64,000 nucleotides of DNA from the NCBI GenBank assembly GCA_029378245.1, contig JARKIF010000023.1, positions 620,001 to 684,000 of the forward strand, written 5' to 3'. The notes beneath the pieces are model-generated. The model made no database searches. It saw only the letters and a list, made by a program, of their open reading frames with translations, and had not been told where the DNA came from. Origin of the DNA: Roridomyces roridus (lineage: Eukaryota > Basidiomycota > Agaricomycetes > Agaricales > Mycenaceae). Positions 54,105 through 64,000 of this stretch are shown here, piece after piece; position 1 is the first letter of the stretch, and the number at the start of each line of letters is the position of its first letter. Made by a program: the position numbers and the translations under genes.

Positions 54105-54770
54105 ACACCAACAGCGGGTCGGTCGACAGCGTGACGAACGCCTCGCCGAGTGCGGAGGCGATGGCGGACATGAAGAGGAATAGAGCCATGACGAGGGAGC
54201 GCATGCTCTTGGGTGCTTTGGTGAAGGTGTATTCAAGACCGGTGATAGAGGCCATGATTTCGGAGAATGCGAGGAGGACGTAGGAGCCGGTTTGGATCCA
54301 GATGTTGAGGGAGGAGACGAGGGCGTTGCCATCGCCGTCGACGCAAGTCGCGACGCGGTCGCCGCAGACGTTGGTCTGAGGAAGATCTTAGGAGAAGGAC
54401 TCGAGGGAGAGAGAAAGAACGAACCTTGTAGATGTAGTGTTGAACGACGGTAGCCCAGATCATCGCAGCCGAGCCAAAGAAAAAAAGCCCGCGCAGATCC
54501 TTTTGAGGGCGGTAAAGTTCCAGCCCCAACGCTGCAGAGCAGGGCCAGGATATTTCGCCGCGTCTGGGGTGAAGTGGCTGGGGAGCGGCGGTGGAGCGGC
54601 GAAGGGTGCGGCAGTTGAGGAAATATGTGTGCCGATCCCTCGTCCCTGTAGTCTGTTGTAGGCACAAATGTGGTCGTGGGCAGACGAGATATGACCCTCA
54701 TTGATGGTCAAGGAGCCAAGTTGAGGGAAGTCCTAGATAAAGAGGTCGACGGTGTGTTTGAAGGATTCAA

Positions 54771-55760
54771 AAAGCGGCGATGCGGCGGTGAAGCGGCGAT
54801 GAAGCGGCGGACGCGGCGAATTTACCGCAACTTCGCCGCGTCAAAAACATGTTGAAGCGGCGATACCGCCGCGCGCCGTGGCTGTCTGCGGTAGTGACTT
54901 TTTACACCGCGGCACTGCGCAGACCTGACTCGGCACCTCTCTCAAAGTCTGCGGCTGTCATCATATGCGATGCGGCGCATCCTCGGCACTGCAGCAGCAG
55001 CATTGTGGCACTCCAACTTCACCACTACAATGTCTCTTTCAATTGTATTGAGCTGAACATCGATAGTGCTCATTGCTCAATCTAATATCACTGTCGGTCG
55101 GACCCGTTCCGTGTTTCCCACACCAACGGAACGGAATCTGTGTGACAGCCGTTTCCGTTGACACCGCTGACATGCCTCTTGCTTCACACCACCATCCTCC
55201 AGTCCTCGACAACCCTTACCATCAGTACTACGGCACACTCTGACGGTCTCATCTCAACCACTGGGCTCGCATAACACCCGTCGTACACGTCACGCATCCC
55301 TCACGCCTCCGTTGAGCTCAGAGTCCCCGCCCTTCGATCACTCCCTATGCCTCTAACATCTATCGACGGTGCACGCTCACCAATCCAGCTACGGTGCTCT
55401 CCACATTCTAGATTTCCATTCAACCACCCTGGATGTTTTCTCGTGTGTCACTCCATGGTGTATCATCGAAGCGGCGATTGGGTAGCGGCGCCGCGCCGCA
55501 ACAGTTCGGCGGTGCTGCAGTAGTGCTGCGGCGGTGAATAAACTTTGTGCGCCTATCACATCTCTGTTGCGTATCTGGGAGTCCAACAGCCCTCGTTAAG
55601 GACATTAACCTCGAAACCAAGCAGCCGGTCGTTCAACTACAGCAGGTCGCACGTCTACGATGAGTTCGGCACTGCAACTCAAACATGGAGTGAGCGGCGA
55701 AGCGGCGGCAACGCGGCAGTGGATATAAAATCGCCGCGGCGGTGCGGCGCTGACCTGGCC
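54771..55760. repeat. GCGGCG-rich subterminal repeats of the MULE
   Basis: Clusters of GCGGCG/CGCCGC with AAGCGGCGATG-like phrases occur at 54771-54870, 55461-55545 and 55690-55760. A matching cluster lies at 63280-63440 near the right end. They probably serve as transposase-binding subterminal motifs. The DNA between them shows no gene. Confidence 0.55.
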
Positions 55761-55853
55761 CAGTGAGTGGACGGATTCCTACGGTTTGGCCTACGTTTGT
55801 CGATCACCGTTGCCGATCAAGCCAGACACCCCTCTCTCTAGCCTCTCTTGACC

Positions 55854-56114
55854 ATGTCCACCATCGTCACCGTACTACTTGTCTGCCTTCTCGCAGCTAC
55901 GAGCATCGGCAAACTTGTGCATGCTTACCTTTGGCTTTATTCCGTCCTTTCCCCGTGGCTTTCTGTACGAACTGTTCTTGTTCTCCATACACTGGTGCTA
56001 CTCTGCCTCGTCATTGCGGTACTCAACCTCGTTGTTGCTGTTCACAATCAGCAGCCCCGGCAGACTGGGCAAGCAAAACGAACTCGTTTAACCCCCCTAT
56101 TACGCCGAAGATAG
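55854..56114 (+). CDS. possible small two-helix membrane protein
   Basis: 86 residues from ATG 55854 to TAG 56114. Two hydrophobic stretches (VTVLLVCLLAATSIG and VLVLHTLVLLCLVIAVLNLVV) are followed by a basic tail ending PLLRRR. It has no known relative that I recognise and may be fortuitous; its place inside the element upstream of the transposase genes makes it worth a check. Confidence 0.25.
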   Translation: MSTIVTVLLVCLLAATSIGKLVHAYLWLYSVLSPWLSVRTVLVLHTLVLLCLVIAVLNLVVAVHNQQPRQTGQAKRTRLTPLLRRR

Positions 56115-56247
56115 TAAGCATGTCTCCTCTACTATTACTAATATCAACGCCGACTCCGCTGTAGGGACGACGCTTCTAGGATATGTAAGGGGAAAAGATG
56201 TCTTCCAGGATGGTGAAAAGAGTCGTACGTGGTCCATCTTCTACCTC

Positions 56248-57239
56248 ATGCTGCTGCTAATTCTGGAAGCACAAATTGCCGCCTCAGCTTCGCACCCACC
56301 TCACAAAATGCTTGGCGCCGCTGCATCATCTCAAATTGCACCCTCCAGCAACGAGAGTATACCTGATTGTGTCCTCCAAAGCTGGGACGGATTCCCGAAT
56401 GGCAGGTTTCGTGCTCGTTTCACGCGGGCGCAATTCACGGCTACCTCCAAAGTTGCCTTGTACTGGGTCTCGGACAAAGTCCCCGGCGGCGGGCGAGGTT
56501 GTGTGTCCGCTGCGACGCCGGAAAAGGGTCTTTTGACACTTCGTCGCTGCGCAGGAGTTCTGGAATGCAGCTTTGATGAGTGTGCTGTGCAGATAGCCCC
56601 CGGAGAGGACGTCGCTAAACAGACCAACGTGCAATGCGTCTGCGGTCTTGCGCTTCGACACCGCCCCTGTACTGCCGAATGGTCACTGGTGCAGTATCAT
56701 GAAGGGGCTGTTTTTGAGCACAGTGGCTTGCACACTCACTCGCGCTACACTCATTTAATTCCCACACGCGGGAAAAAGGCCCCTGTGCTGCGGTCCTTCA
56801 TTCCGAAGCCCCCGGTCGCTCTTGAAGCGTCTGGTGAGCCCGTTGAAAGTGTCGAGAAAGAGACCAATTCGAAGGACCTCCAGGATGAAGATCGTATGTC
56901 TCAAATCCAGTCCAATCGTCCCAATCTGAACATTTTCAGAAATTAGTAATGTGTCAGACAACAGCTCGGACGAGCCGGCTATTCGCCTCGGACCCGGTGT
57001 GTAGTCATTTCAACTTTCCGCGCTGTGCCACTGACAGTCACTGTTCGTATCCTCAGTACAAAAGCCTCGTCGGAGCCTTCGGCTCAACAAGAGCAAGTAC
57101 AAGGGTGCGTACCAAACGCCCCAATGTTAATTCTGTTCACATCAATATCCTCACAGATGCTGGGTCGGATGCCGAGGCCAAGATGGCGCTTGATCCGGCG
57201 GCGCATGATGGCTCGGATGCAGATGCCGACTCTGACTGA
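56248..57239 (+). CDS. transposon accessory protein with one WRKY-GCM1-type zinc finger
   Basis: Four exons in phase (56248-56893, 56940-56996, 57057-57104, 57157-57239) encode 277 residues. The middle shows a zinc-finger region with CSFDECAVQ and then CVCGLALRHRPCTAEW followed by FEHSGLHTHSRY: the C-x-C ... C ... H-x-H plan of WRKY-GCM1 fingers used by some transposases to bind DNA. The C-terminus has a basic KPRRSLRLNKSKYK stretch and an acidic DGSDADADSD end. It is encoded just upstream of, and on the same strand as, the large transposase gene, whose own finger is similar. It may be a DNA-binding helper or a duplicated N-terminus of the transposase. Start codon is the first Met of the frame. 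Confidence 0.6.
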
Positions 57240-57933
57240 TCACCCACGTACAGGACACGCCAAGTAGATTCTATTCAGAATAAGATACATTCATCCACGA
57301 CTCTGAAAATCTGTATATTTTCGACTTCATCTGCACGCTATTTCCGTCTTCATCTATGATCTGCGCTATCAGTGGCTGTACCTGTCAATTCATTCTTTGC
57401 TTCCGCCTCCATGGAACCTTTTGCCCTCCGTCTATGTGCCTGCTCCTGGGCCAGATCTACACTCTCCACCATCCAGACCTCAGATTTTCTCAGTCATCCT
57501 CGAGTCTAGACTCTCTTCATTCTCGATTGTGCGGCTCCCCTGTCTCACCGACTCCACTCCATTCTCCCAACGCCCCTCTCACATTCCAGCCCGGGTCCTC
57601 AATACAATTCATTTTGACTCTGGAATCTCGGTCTAGGCGTTGTCTCTGGTATAAATTCCGCAAGTTTTTCACTACCCACTCTACGCTTGAAGTACCGCGC
57701 AGCTTGTGGGATCTGGTATGTCCCGTGTCGGCTGTACTGCTACCTCCCGCGCTGACACTCAGCCAGAGATACTCAGCATCCCGCGTCCCGGTATTCTGTT
57801 TTGCCTGTCTTCTATTCCTACAGCATGCTTGTAAGTGCTTAAATCTTCGTTCCTTCCTCTGCTGAGCATTTCCAGCGAGCACTTACAGGATTCGTCACGG
57901 GTCTCTTCGGACGCAATTAGCAAGAAACAAACC

Positions 57934-60900
57934 ATGAAGAACTTCCTCCTGAGCATTCACACCTGCCGATATGTACGTTTGATCTGTTCTCGCTACGTTC
58001 CATGGCTCACTACCTCCGAGTTAATCCATCCGACGTACCTCGTTCTGCCGAGACAACGATTATTGATGGAGAGAGAATTTATATCGGGGGTAGCCCAGGT
58101 GCGACACGATTCATCCGCTTCGCATTTTTCCGCTTACAATTTCGGGTTTAGCCAACACAAGCGATCTGAAACGTAAACATGGGAGTACGGAGGCGCCTCG
58201 AAATACTGCAGTTGCTCGACATGGACACCGCAAGAAGCATATTGGTATGTTACCTCTGCCACGTTCAACGCATCGACGAGCTGGTATCATATGAGACGGG
58301 GAGTAAACGCGCGGAGACAGAGGCTGGCGCTGAGCGCACGCGTCGCAAGTGCCTCGGCGTGATGAAATGCACAGGCCCACGCTGCGACAGTACCACACGG
58401 CCTCAGACGAAGCAGGAGGGGAGAAATAGGCAACTCGCGAATGGCTGCACTTGCGGCTATCCCTTGCGGCATCACCCTTGCAGTGCGAAGATGGAATACT
58501 GGGTCTGGAAGAATGGGGCGCGTTTTGCGCATTCTGGCTATCACAACCACGAGAAGGTTCCCGAGCTTCACCTCACCTATGCTGAACGATCGAAGTTTGC
58601 GCGCATGGTGACTGAGCATCCTGATCTCGGTCCTGGGAAGCTACTTGCTGGAGTACCTGGAGTTGACGGACCCGGAGCCTCGGCCGCTGATATCAGTGAC
58701 ACTCTCCTCAATGCTCAGCGCATCAAATACGAGCGGGGGAAGATTCTCAACCCCAAGAACGAGATACGTCCAGTTTATTATTTCTCTTTCATAACCTTAG
58801 TGTTCTTCAGGTTCGCGATCAGCGCTTTCTGCCAAAGCTTGCACACCTCCGAGAGAAATTCCCGGAATGGACCATCGCGCTCCACTGGACGGGCAATACA
58901 CATATGGTTGTTTTTCAGTGTGGATGGCAGCGTCGTATGGGTCTCAAAGAGCAGATAAAATCTGAGGCGGTAAACGGGATGGTCTCCGACACTTGCCACG
59001 GATATTTTCAGGGTAACAACGAGCTCTTGTTCATCAGCTCTGCGTTCGAGCCGATCTACCTCAAGTCGTGGGTTCCCATTCTGATGACCTACTCCAACGG
59101 CGCGAAGACGGTGAATTACCGCATTCATTTTCTCCACCTGTTTCGCGGACTGGCGGCGCAGTGCGCAATCGAGGAGCGCACGGTGACAGACGAACTTTTC
59201 GCAAATGTACGTCCCTTATTTCCTTTCGAGTTTCAACTGACCGATCACGTATAGGTTGTCGATTTCAGTGATGCCCAACGCAATGATTTATAAAGGCGTT
59301 TGTGGACTTTTGGATAGAGTTCTCCCCAACGGGTAGGGAGGAGCCCGAGTTGCTACAAGCCGCGGACGGACTTTTGAAGGGTTGCCGACAACACTTTGCA
59401 AACCAAGTCACTCGCATCGCCCACATCAGTCGTGTGGTGGCGCCAAAGCGGGAGGCGCGCTTTCGTCAATTGGCAAAAAAGCTGTTGGAGCAGGACGATG
59501 TGCAGAGTCTACAAAGGTCAGCAGTACTCTCTTTCAAACATAACAGGTGGAACTCACTTGTGGGTATGGTATAGGTGTGCAGACGACATTGTTCGCGAAT
59601 TCCCGGGCACCAAGGGATGGGCCAAGTGGTGGGTTCGTCCTTCGCATCGGGGTATGCTTTGTCGCGGTGCCAGCAATATGCCGAACACGCTGTGGGATTC
59701 ACTGCCGGCGACTACCAACGGAGCAGAGGCGATGAATCACAAGTCCTATTCCATGATCGGGCGCGATAACAACCTTTTTTATGGGTTTGCGGGGATCATA
59801 CGCATAGTGGAGACGTTCAAGCGAACCTATGCTGCTGCCAAAAGTACGTCTTTTTCATTCATTCGTCATGCTTGACTGGAGTTCACCCGTCTGAACAGAG
59901 GGCAAAAAGATCTTCTACGGGAAAGATCGACAGTACTGGAAGAAAACTAAGCGTCGGTATGGTTGGACCAAGCACGGCCGGCACGAAAGTCGTCCAAAGC
60001 CGTCGACCGACGGCCGCCCGCCTGATACCATCGCGACGCTAACCGCCGGCGATGATATGGTGTCCGAGAAAAAACCACTATCATATCAGCGGTGCTTCCG
60101 TTGGTCGAACAATTCTTGCTGGCTGGATACATCTCTCACGGTTCTGTCTGCCTCTGCTGGCCGGGACTTCAAACATCTGGGGCGCTTGCTATCTGCGGCT
60201 GGTTCGGATACTTTGTTCGGGCGGCTCCAAGGAATTCTCAACGCACACATCAAAGAATCCACTGTGACTGATTTTACAGTGCTTGGGTGTGAGAAACTGT
60301 CCCGCTTGCGCGACGAATTTCGTCTCGGGTTGCTCGAGGAAGACTGTGTTTGTGACGCCACATCTTCGGACGCCGTCTTTGTCAGTGCGCCAACTTGAAA
60401 CGTTGTGCTTCTGCTGACATTCATCGCAGGGCTGGCTACAACAGCTGCTAGCGAGACTGATTGCTGGTTCACCGAATGCCCAAATGCAGGATTTCATCTC
60501 TCAATTTCGCATGCATGCCGTTCAAATCAAGAAATGCGACGGATCCGACGCAATGCCTACAGCTCACTGGGAAATTGCAAACCCCTTGTGGCGAGCGCCT
60601 CTTCAACTTTCCCTGACCTTGCATCAAATCTTCGAAGGCCACTTGGGGAAGTGGTTCGATTGGTTGATGGATCCTGCGGAGTGGGAGACAGCCGCTTGCT
60701 GGCGGCAGCATGACTCCACTGCTCTTTTTACTGGACGTGCCGCAGCGAAACAGTATATTTTGAGCATCCCCACAATTCTGGTCGTGGAGATGGGGGACTC
60801 ACTTGGGCGCGTTTGGGACATTCCGTCGTCTCTTTCACCTCTCGGGGAAACATTCGCTCAGCCGTCCAGCGGGGTCAAATACAACATTGTCGCCCATGTC

Positions 60901-62977
60901 TACACAAACTACACGCCGGCGCTCGGATCCAATTCTCACTTCATTGCTCGTTACATCAACGCGGACGGACCACAAATTTTTGACTACGATGGGATGAAGA
61001 ATCGTGGACACGCCAAGGAACGAAAAAGCGCGCAGCTTCCTCAGCGACTCACCGGTCCATCCAACAAACTTGTTGGTGTTCCCCAAGGATACCGGTTGGT
61101 CGCCGTTGTGTATCACCTGGAAGGCGGCGAGAATGCCCAGCAGTTGTTCCGCGCACATAGAAGGACGACCGCACCTTGGGGTTTGAATCTCGGCAAAGAA
61201 GAGTTCCCAGCGTCTGCGCGCTTGGTTCAGTCACATCTTAAAAAGATGAAGGCTGCCGAGCGCGAGAAGTGGGCAAGCCAGAGGCGTCGCGGGGAGGCAA
61301 ATGAATACCGCGGCAACATTCCTGCTGGAGACGCAGTCGCGTTCCATGTCACTGATACAAACTCCTTCCGCAGGGATTTCGTGGATCTGGTCGCTTCCGA
61401 CGACGAGATGTCTCAAAGTACAGAGGATTCAGTCGTCAACCTCCTGCTTGATACAATTGCTGCGGACCAATCGGACCAAGAACGTGCTCAACAGACCACA
61501 TTCGATACCGACAGCGATTCCGGCTCCTCAGGTTCGGATCTCACACCCATCAACTGCTACCCTTGCGGGATGATTGATAACGCGGGTGCCAATGAGGAAC
61601 CGCTTGTCCAGTGCGAGGGCTGCAACTTTTGGAGTCATATAGATTGTCTACCGGGAGACGCCGTCGATTGGGAGAATTCCTCTGTCCACTTCTTCTGCCA
61701 AGGCTGTAAAACAAGACCGAAAGACCAACCGTGCGTATGTTCCCTCCTTTTCAAATCAAATCAGTGACAAGTTCCCAGGTTTTTCCACCGCGAAATAATC
61801 CTTCTCCCCGATCCCAGAGCTGACAACACGCGGAAGAGGAGCGTCAAGTGGTATCCAGCCCGATTCATTAAACATTATCCGAGGGCCGCCGGCACCGAGA
61901 GAGAATTCGAATTCAAGTTTCTCGACTGTGTCCAATTTCCGGTTCAAGGGCCGGACGAGTATGTGGCCCCGTCCAAGCTTACGTTCACAGGCCGCGCGGT
62001 CTGCGAGAAAGTCTTCAAGTCATTCAAACCCCACCAGGTATGTCGCCTCTCTGGGGTGGTATTACTCAGAGCTTATTGACGTATAGATTGGGGCAATACA
62101 CATACCACTGCACTACAGTCCGACCCTGCAGCAAGATCACCCGCTAGTCAACATTTTCGACGCTGCATTCGAGCCGCTTTCCAGACTTTTGACGTCCTTC
62201 CCTGATGATCATCCCGTCATCCAGGTATACCGGGATTTTTTCCCGGACGGCGCACCTGGGGAATACGACGAAAACGAGTGGCTCGGCCGGCTGATGCTGC
62301 CAGAGCCTCTCCCGCAAGTCACAGCACTTATGAAGGGGCCGCTGGAATTGCTCAAGGAGCGGATACCCGTTCCGAATAAAAGGGAACGGCGCCTTAGGGC
62401 TTTGACTGTGGGTCGGGCCATGCTGCAGATTTTAGCGATCCAACATGACCTCGACGAGCCATTGAATCTGAATGGCGATATCTATGAAGATATCATCAAC
62501 CAGAGGATTGCAAGGCATCGAATGGAGGAAAAGGACGCACTGCGGGTGATGTATCTAGCTACTAAGCCCCCGCAGCTTCATCACGCCAGATTCTGGGACA
62601 GAGCGGCAGTTGCTGACGGGGTTGCAGACTTCTTTCAGGATCACCAAGTTGCTGATCCCGATTTCAGGCCTTCAGCACACTATCGCCTGGGAACGCGGGA
62701 GAGCCGACGACCAACTATATCTGTGCAGATTGCGCCGAGCCAGATAGTCGCAAGCTCTCCGCGCGTCCGACCTCGACATGGCAGGGAAGGTGATGCCAGC
62801 AGTGACTCAGATGCGCCACCACCCAAGAAACAGGCCACTTCCGAGCGGCGACGGACGGTCCAGAATTCTTCACGCGTCCGACCTCGACATGGCACCGATG
62901 ATGATACCAGCAGCGACTCAGACGCTCCGCCTCCCAAGAAACAGGCCATCGCCGAACGGCGCGAGCTCAGACCTTGA
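57934..62977 (+). pseudogene. MULE transposase fused to C19/USP-like peptidase and PHD finger (damaged copy)
   Basis: The start is uncertain (57934 proposed; an uninterrupted frame begins at 58179). Order of modules: a GCM1-type finger (KCLGVMKCTGPRCD, CTCGYPLRHHPC, FAHSGYHNH; 58340-58550). Next a DDE core with D at 58988-58990 (SDTCHGYF), D at 59261-59263 (VVDFSDAQR), GCRQHF, and E at 59726-59728 (NGAEAMNH). Then a C19-like domain with Cys box RWSNNSCWLDTSL (Cys 60117-60119) and His box NSHFIARY (His 60937-60939) plus DYDG. Then a PHD finger (CYPCG...CEGCNFWSHIDC...CQGC, 61555-61710), a WYPARFI-containing barrel-like part, and an acidic Ser tail with a doubled 35-residue unit. Introns lie at about 58773, 59207, 59517, 59844, 60381, 61731 and 62038. 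An extra 10-11 bases near 59283-59295 bring a stop and shift the DDE frame. TGA at 62975 interrupts a frame that stays open to 63136. Confidence 0.75.
62755..62965 (+). repeat. tandem 105 bp duplication in the transposase tail
   Basis: Two in-frame copies of a unit encoding SRVRPRHG....SSDSDAPPPKKQA..ERR. Few substitutions separate them, so the doubling is fairly recent. Confidence 0.75.
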
Positions 62978-63136
62978 GGGGCACGGGTGCCCTCTGCCCC
63001 GCCACCCCCATCACCACCGAAGAGAATTTTGAGGCAAGGTCCGGGATGGGTTATCGAGGAGGAGTTGAGCATCGAGGGTGATGATTTCGCGTCGAAGAGG
63101 CCTGATAGTGATAATTCTGAGTCAGAGAGCGCGTAG
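62978..63136 (+). other. open frame after the in-frame TGA of the transposase gene
   Basis: The same frame continues for 52 codons (GARVPSAPPPPSPPKRIL...GWVIEEELSIEGDD...SESESA) to TAG at 63134-63136, with the same Pro/Ser/acidic style as the preceding tail. Either TGA is a recent nonsense mutation or it is read through. Confidence 0.5.
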
Positions 63137-64000
63137 TATTAGTGTCAAATTTCAATCAAGCTTCGTTCGGCGTCGAACATGTATGGATGCTACTCTATTG
63201 GAGTGTATAATCTGAAATGCCTGGGGCAACCGACACCATCATCAACGCTGAATTATCATTTCAATGAGCAGAAAAATACCTCGGCGGTGGGTCGGTAGTG
63301 CCGCAGTAGGGACGCGGCGACAAGCCTAGGTGGCGCGGCGATGCTAAGGAGTGCCGCGGCGATGAAGGTCCAGCGAGCAGCGACGGTGGTATGTGGAGCG
63401 GCGCTGACGCGGCTGTGATCGGCGTGCGCGGCGAAATGTCCATGCCCTGCAGAGCAGGGTAGAGGAGTTGGTCGGTGATGGGGATGAAGATGATCAGCGC
63501 AAAGGGGTCGAGGTTGGAGATGACGTCGCTGGGAACACTGTGCGTCGTCATCGTCGCCGCCTGCGATACCAAGTTGTTGTTGAGCTGGTTGTACGTGAGC
63601 CCTGTGCGGTAGTTGGTCGTTAGAAAAAAGCAACTCGGCAAGGTAAAAACGCACAGTAGATGGGATACCAGCAGAACACCCAGCACGCGCTCAGACCACG
63701 CTTGAGCTCGTCGACCCAGAGGTCGTCAAAGGTCATCCACGCAGGACGCTCGCCCTGCACCCGACTGGGCTTGGCAGCCTCCCAAAAATCGGCACTGCCA
63801 ATGTTGCGAACGGTGGTCACGGGGTTCCACGACCACTTGCCCTTGGCAGCGTAGCCGAACGCATGCAGAGCCAGGGCGAGGACAGAGCCGGTGGGTGGCG
63901 AGCGGATGTACCGCTTACGTGCGACGAGGAGGACGAGCGGGCAGAAGAGGAATACGATCGTAGGGAGGGTGTATGAGAGCCAGAAGCCGACGTACTGAAC

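Larger units (their letters stand above)
54542..63447 (+). mobile_element. 8.9 kb Mutator-like element carrying GCM1, DDE, C19-like and PHD modules
   Basis: Left end GGGCCAGGATATTTCGCCGC (54542 on), right end the inverted GGGCATGGACATTTCGCCGC (to 63447); 18 of 21 terminal bases match. The host sequence TGCAGAGCA is duplicated at 54533-54541 and 63448-63456. Because flanking bases match too, the visible direct repeat is 13 bp (CTGCAGAGCAGGG), but 9 bp is the duplication length known for MULEs. Joining the flanks restores the PALQRWGWNF reading frame of the transporter. Two plus-strand genes (56248-57239; about 57934-62977) fill the right three quarters. The left 1.7 kb is mostly GCGGCG-rich subterminal DNA. 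Confidence 0.8.
50299..64000 (-). pseudogene. PTR2: POT/PTR2-family proton-coupled peptide transporter, broken by two transposons
   Basis: Minus-strand exons: 63655 to beyond 64000 (GFWLSYTLPTIVFLFCPLVL, KWSWNPVTTVRNIGSADFWE, WVFCWYPIY), then 63448-63601 (LTYNQLNNNLVSQAATM, DPFALIIFIPITDQLLYPAL). These are followed by 54425-54541 (WNFTALKRICAG, SAAMIWATVVQHYIYK), 54105-54375 (TNVCGDRVATCVDGDG, GSYVLLAFSEIMASITGLEY, ALGEAFVTLSTDPLL) and 50299-50456 (WNYGSMAVLAGIAG, FWLHVHNLDKEEDKLN, stop 50299). These are the second half of a 12-helix oligopeptide/H+ symporter of the plasma membrane. An 8.9 kb Mutator-like element splits the PALQ/RWGWNFT coding sequence. A 3.65 kb element splits PLLV/WNYG. A homopolymer T-run near 54485 is one base short for the frame. 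The 5' half lies beyond the window. Confidence 0.85.

Noticed and set aside
54542..63447. KDZ (Kyakuja/Dileera/Zisupton) transposon
   Set aside because: The catalytic pattern (SDTCHGYF, GCRQHF, NGAEAMNH), the GCM1-type finger and the 9 bp duplication suit MULE better; no KDZ-type CxC domains were seen.

Overview
The window looks like nuclear DNA of a mushroom-forming basidiomycete (Agaricomycetes, probably Agaricales). Coding exons are split by 40-60 nt GT..AG introns. The gene content fits this: an XPG/GEN1-like flap nuclease, NACHT NLR-like and F-box/LRR genes, a type-B carboxylesterase, a secreted FAD oxidase, a seven-helix membrane protein, and a Crypton-type recombinase. The species cannot be fixed from sequence alone. 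I ran no database searches; every family call rests on motifs read by eye.

The window is dominated by nested DNA transposons sitting in genes, and several insertion points can be read to the base. (i) An XPG-like nuclease gene starts at 2474 and ends at 22301. Its fifth intron holds an 18 kb block (3330-21281) with TIR TGTCGGAAA and a TA target duplication; without it the intron is 45 nt. (ii) The block carries broken host-gene fragments: clathrin heavy chain, a SNF2/Rad5-like helicase with part of a RING finger, and a T5orf172-like gene. (iii) The T5orf172-like gene is itself split by an 8.6 kb fold-back element (5433-14049) with collinear 1,746 bp inverted arms and a 7 bp target duplication. 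(iv) A Crypton-like tyrosine-recombinase gene follows at 22419-24759.

From 25 to 46 kb the layout is more ordinary: a decayed NACHT gene, an MDR oxidoreductase, a hypothetical basic protein, a 7-TM protein, two F-box genes, a carboxylesterase broken by a 787 bp hAT-like MITE, and a secreted FAD oxidase.

From 46 to 64 kb small TIR elements (339, 1288 and 415 bp) precede a POT/PTR2 peptide-transporter gene on the minus strand, broken twice within exons. A 3.65 kb TIR element (with a 1.2 kb TA-flanked element nested inside) splits its last exon, and an 8.9 kb Mutator-like element (54542-63447) splits an upstream exon.

The 8.9 kb element is the most interesting object. It has a short gene with one WRKY-GCM1-type zinc finger, and a large gene that joins a GCM1-type finger, a MULE DDE transposase core, a C19/USP-type deubiquitinase-like domain with Cys and His boxes, a PHD finger and an acidic Ser/Asp-rich tail. 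It therefore looks like a transposon that carries ubiquitin- and chromatin-directed modules. The copy here has at least one frameshift in the transposase core and an in-frame TGA near its end.
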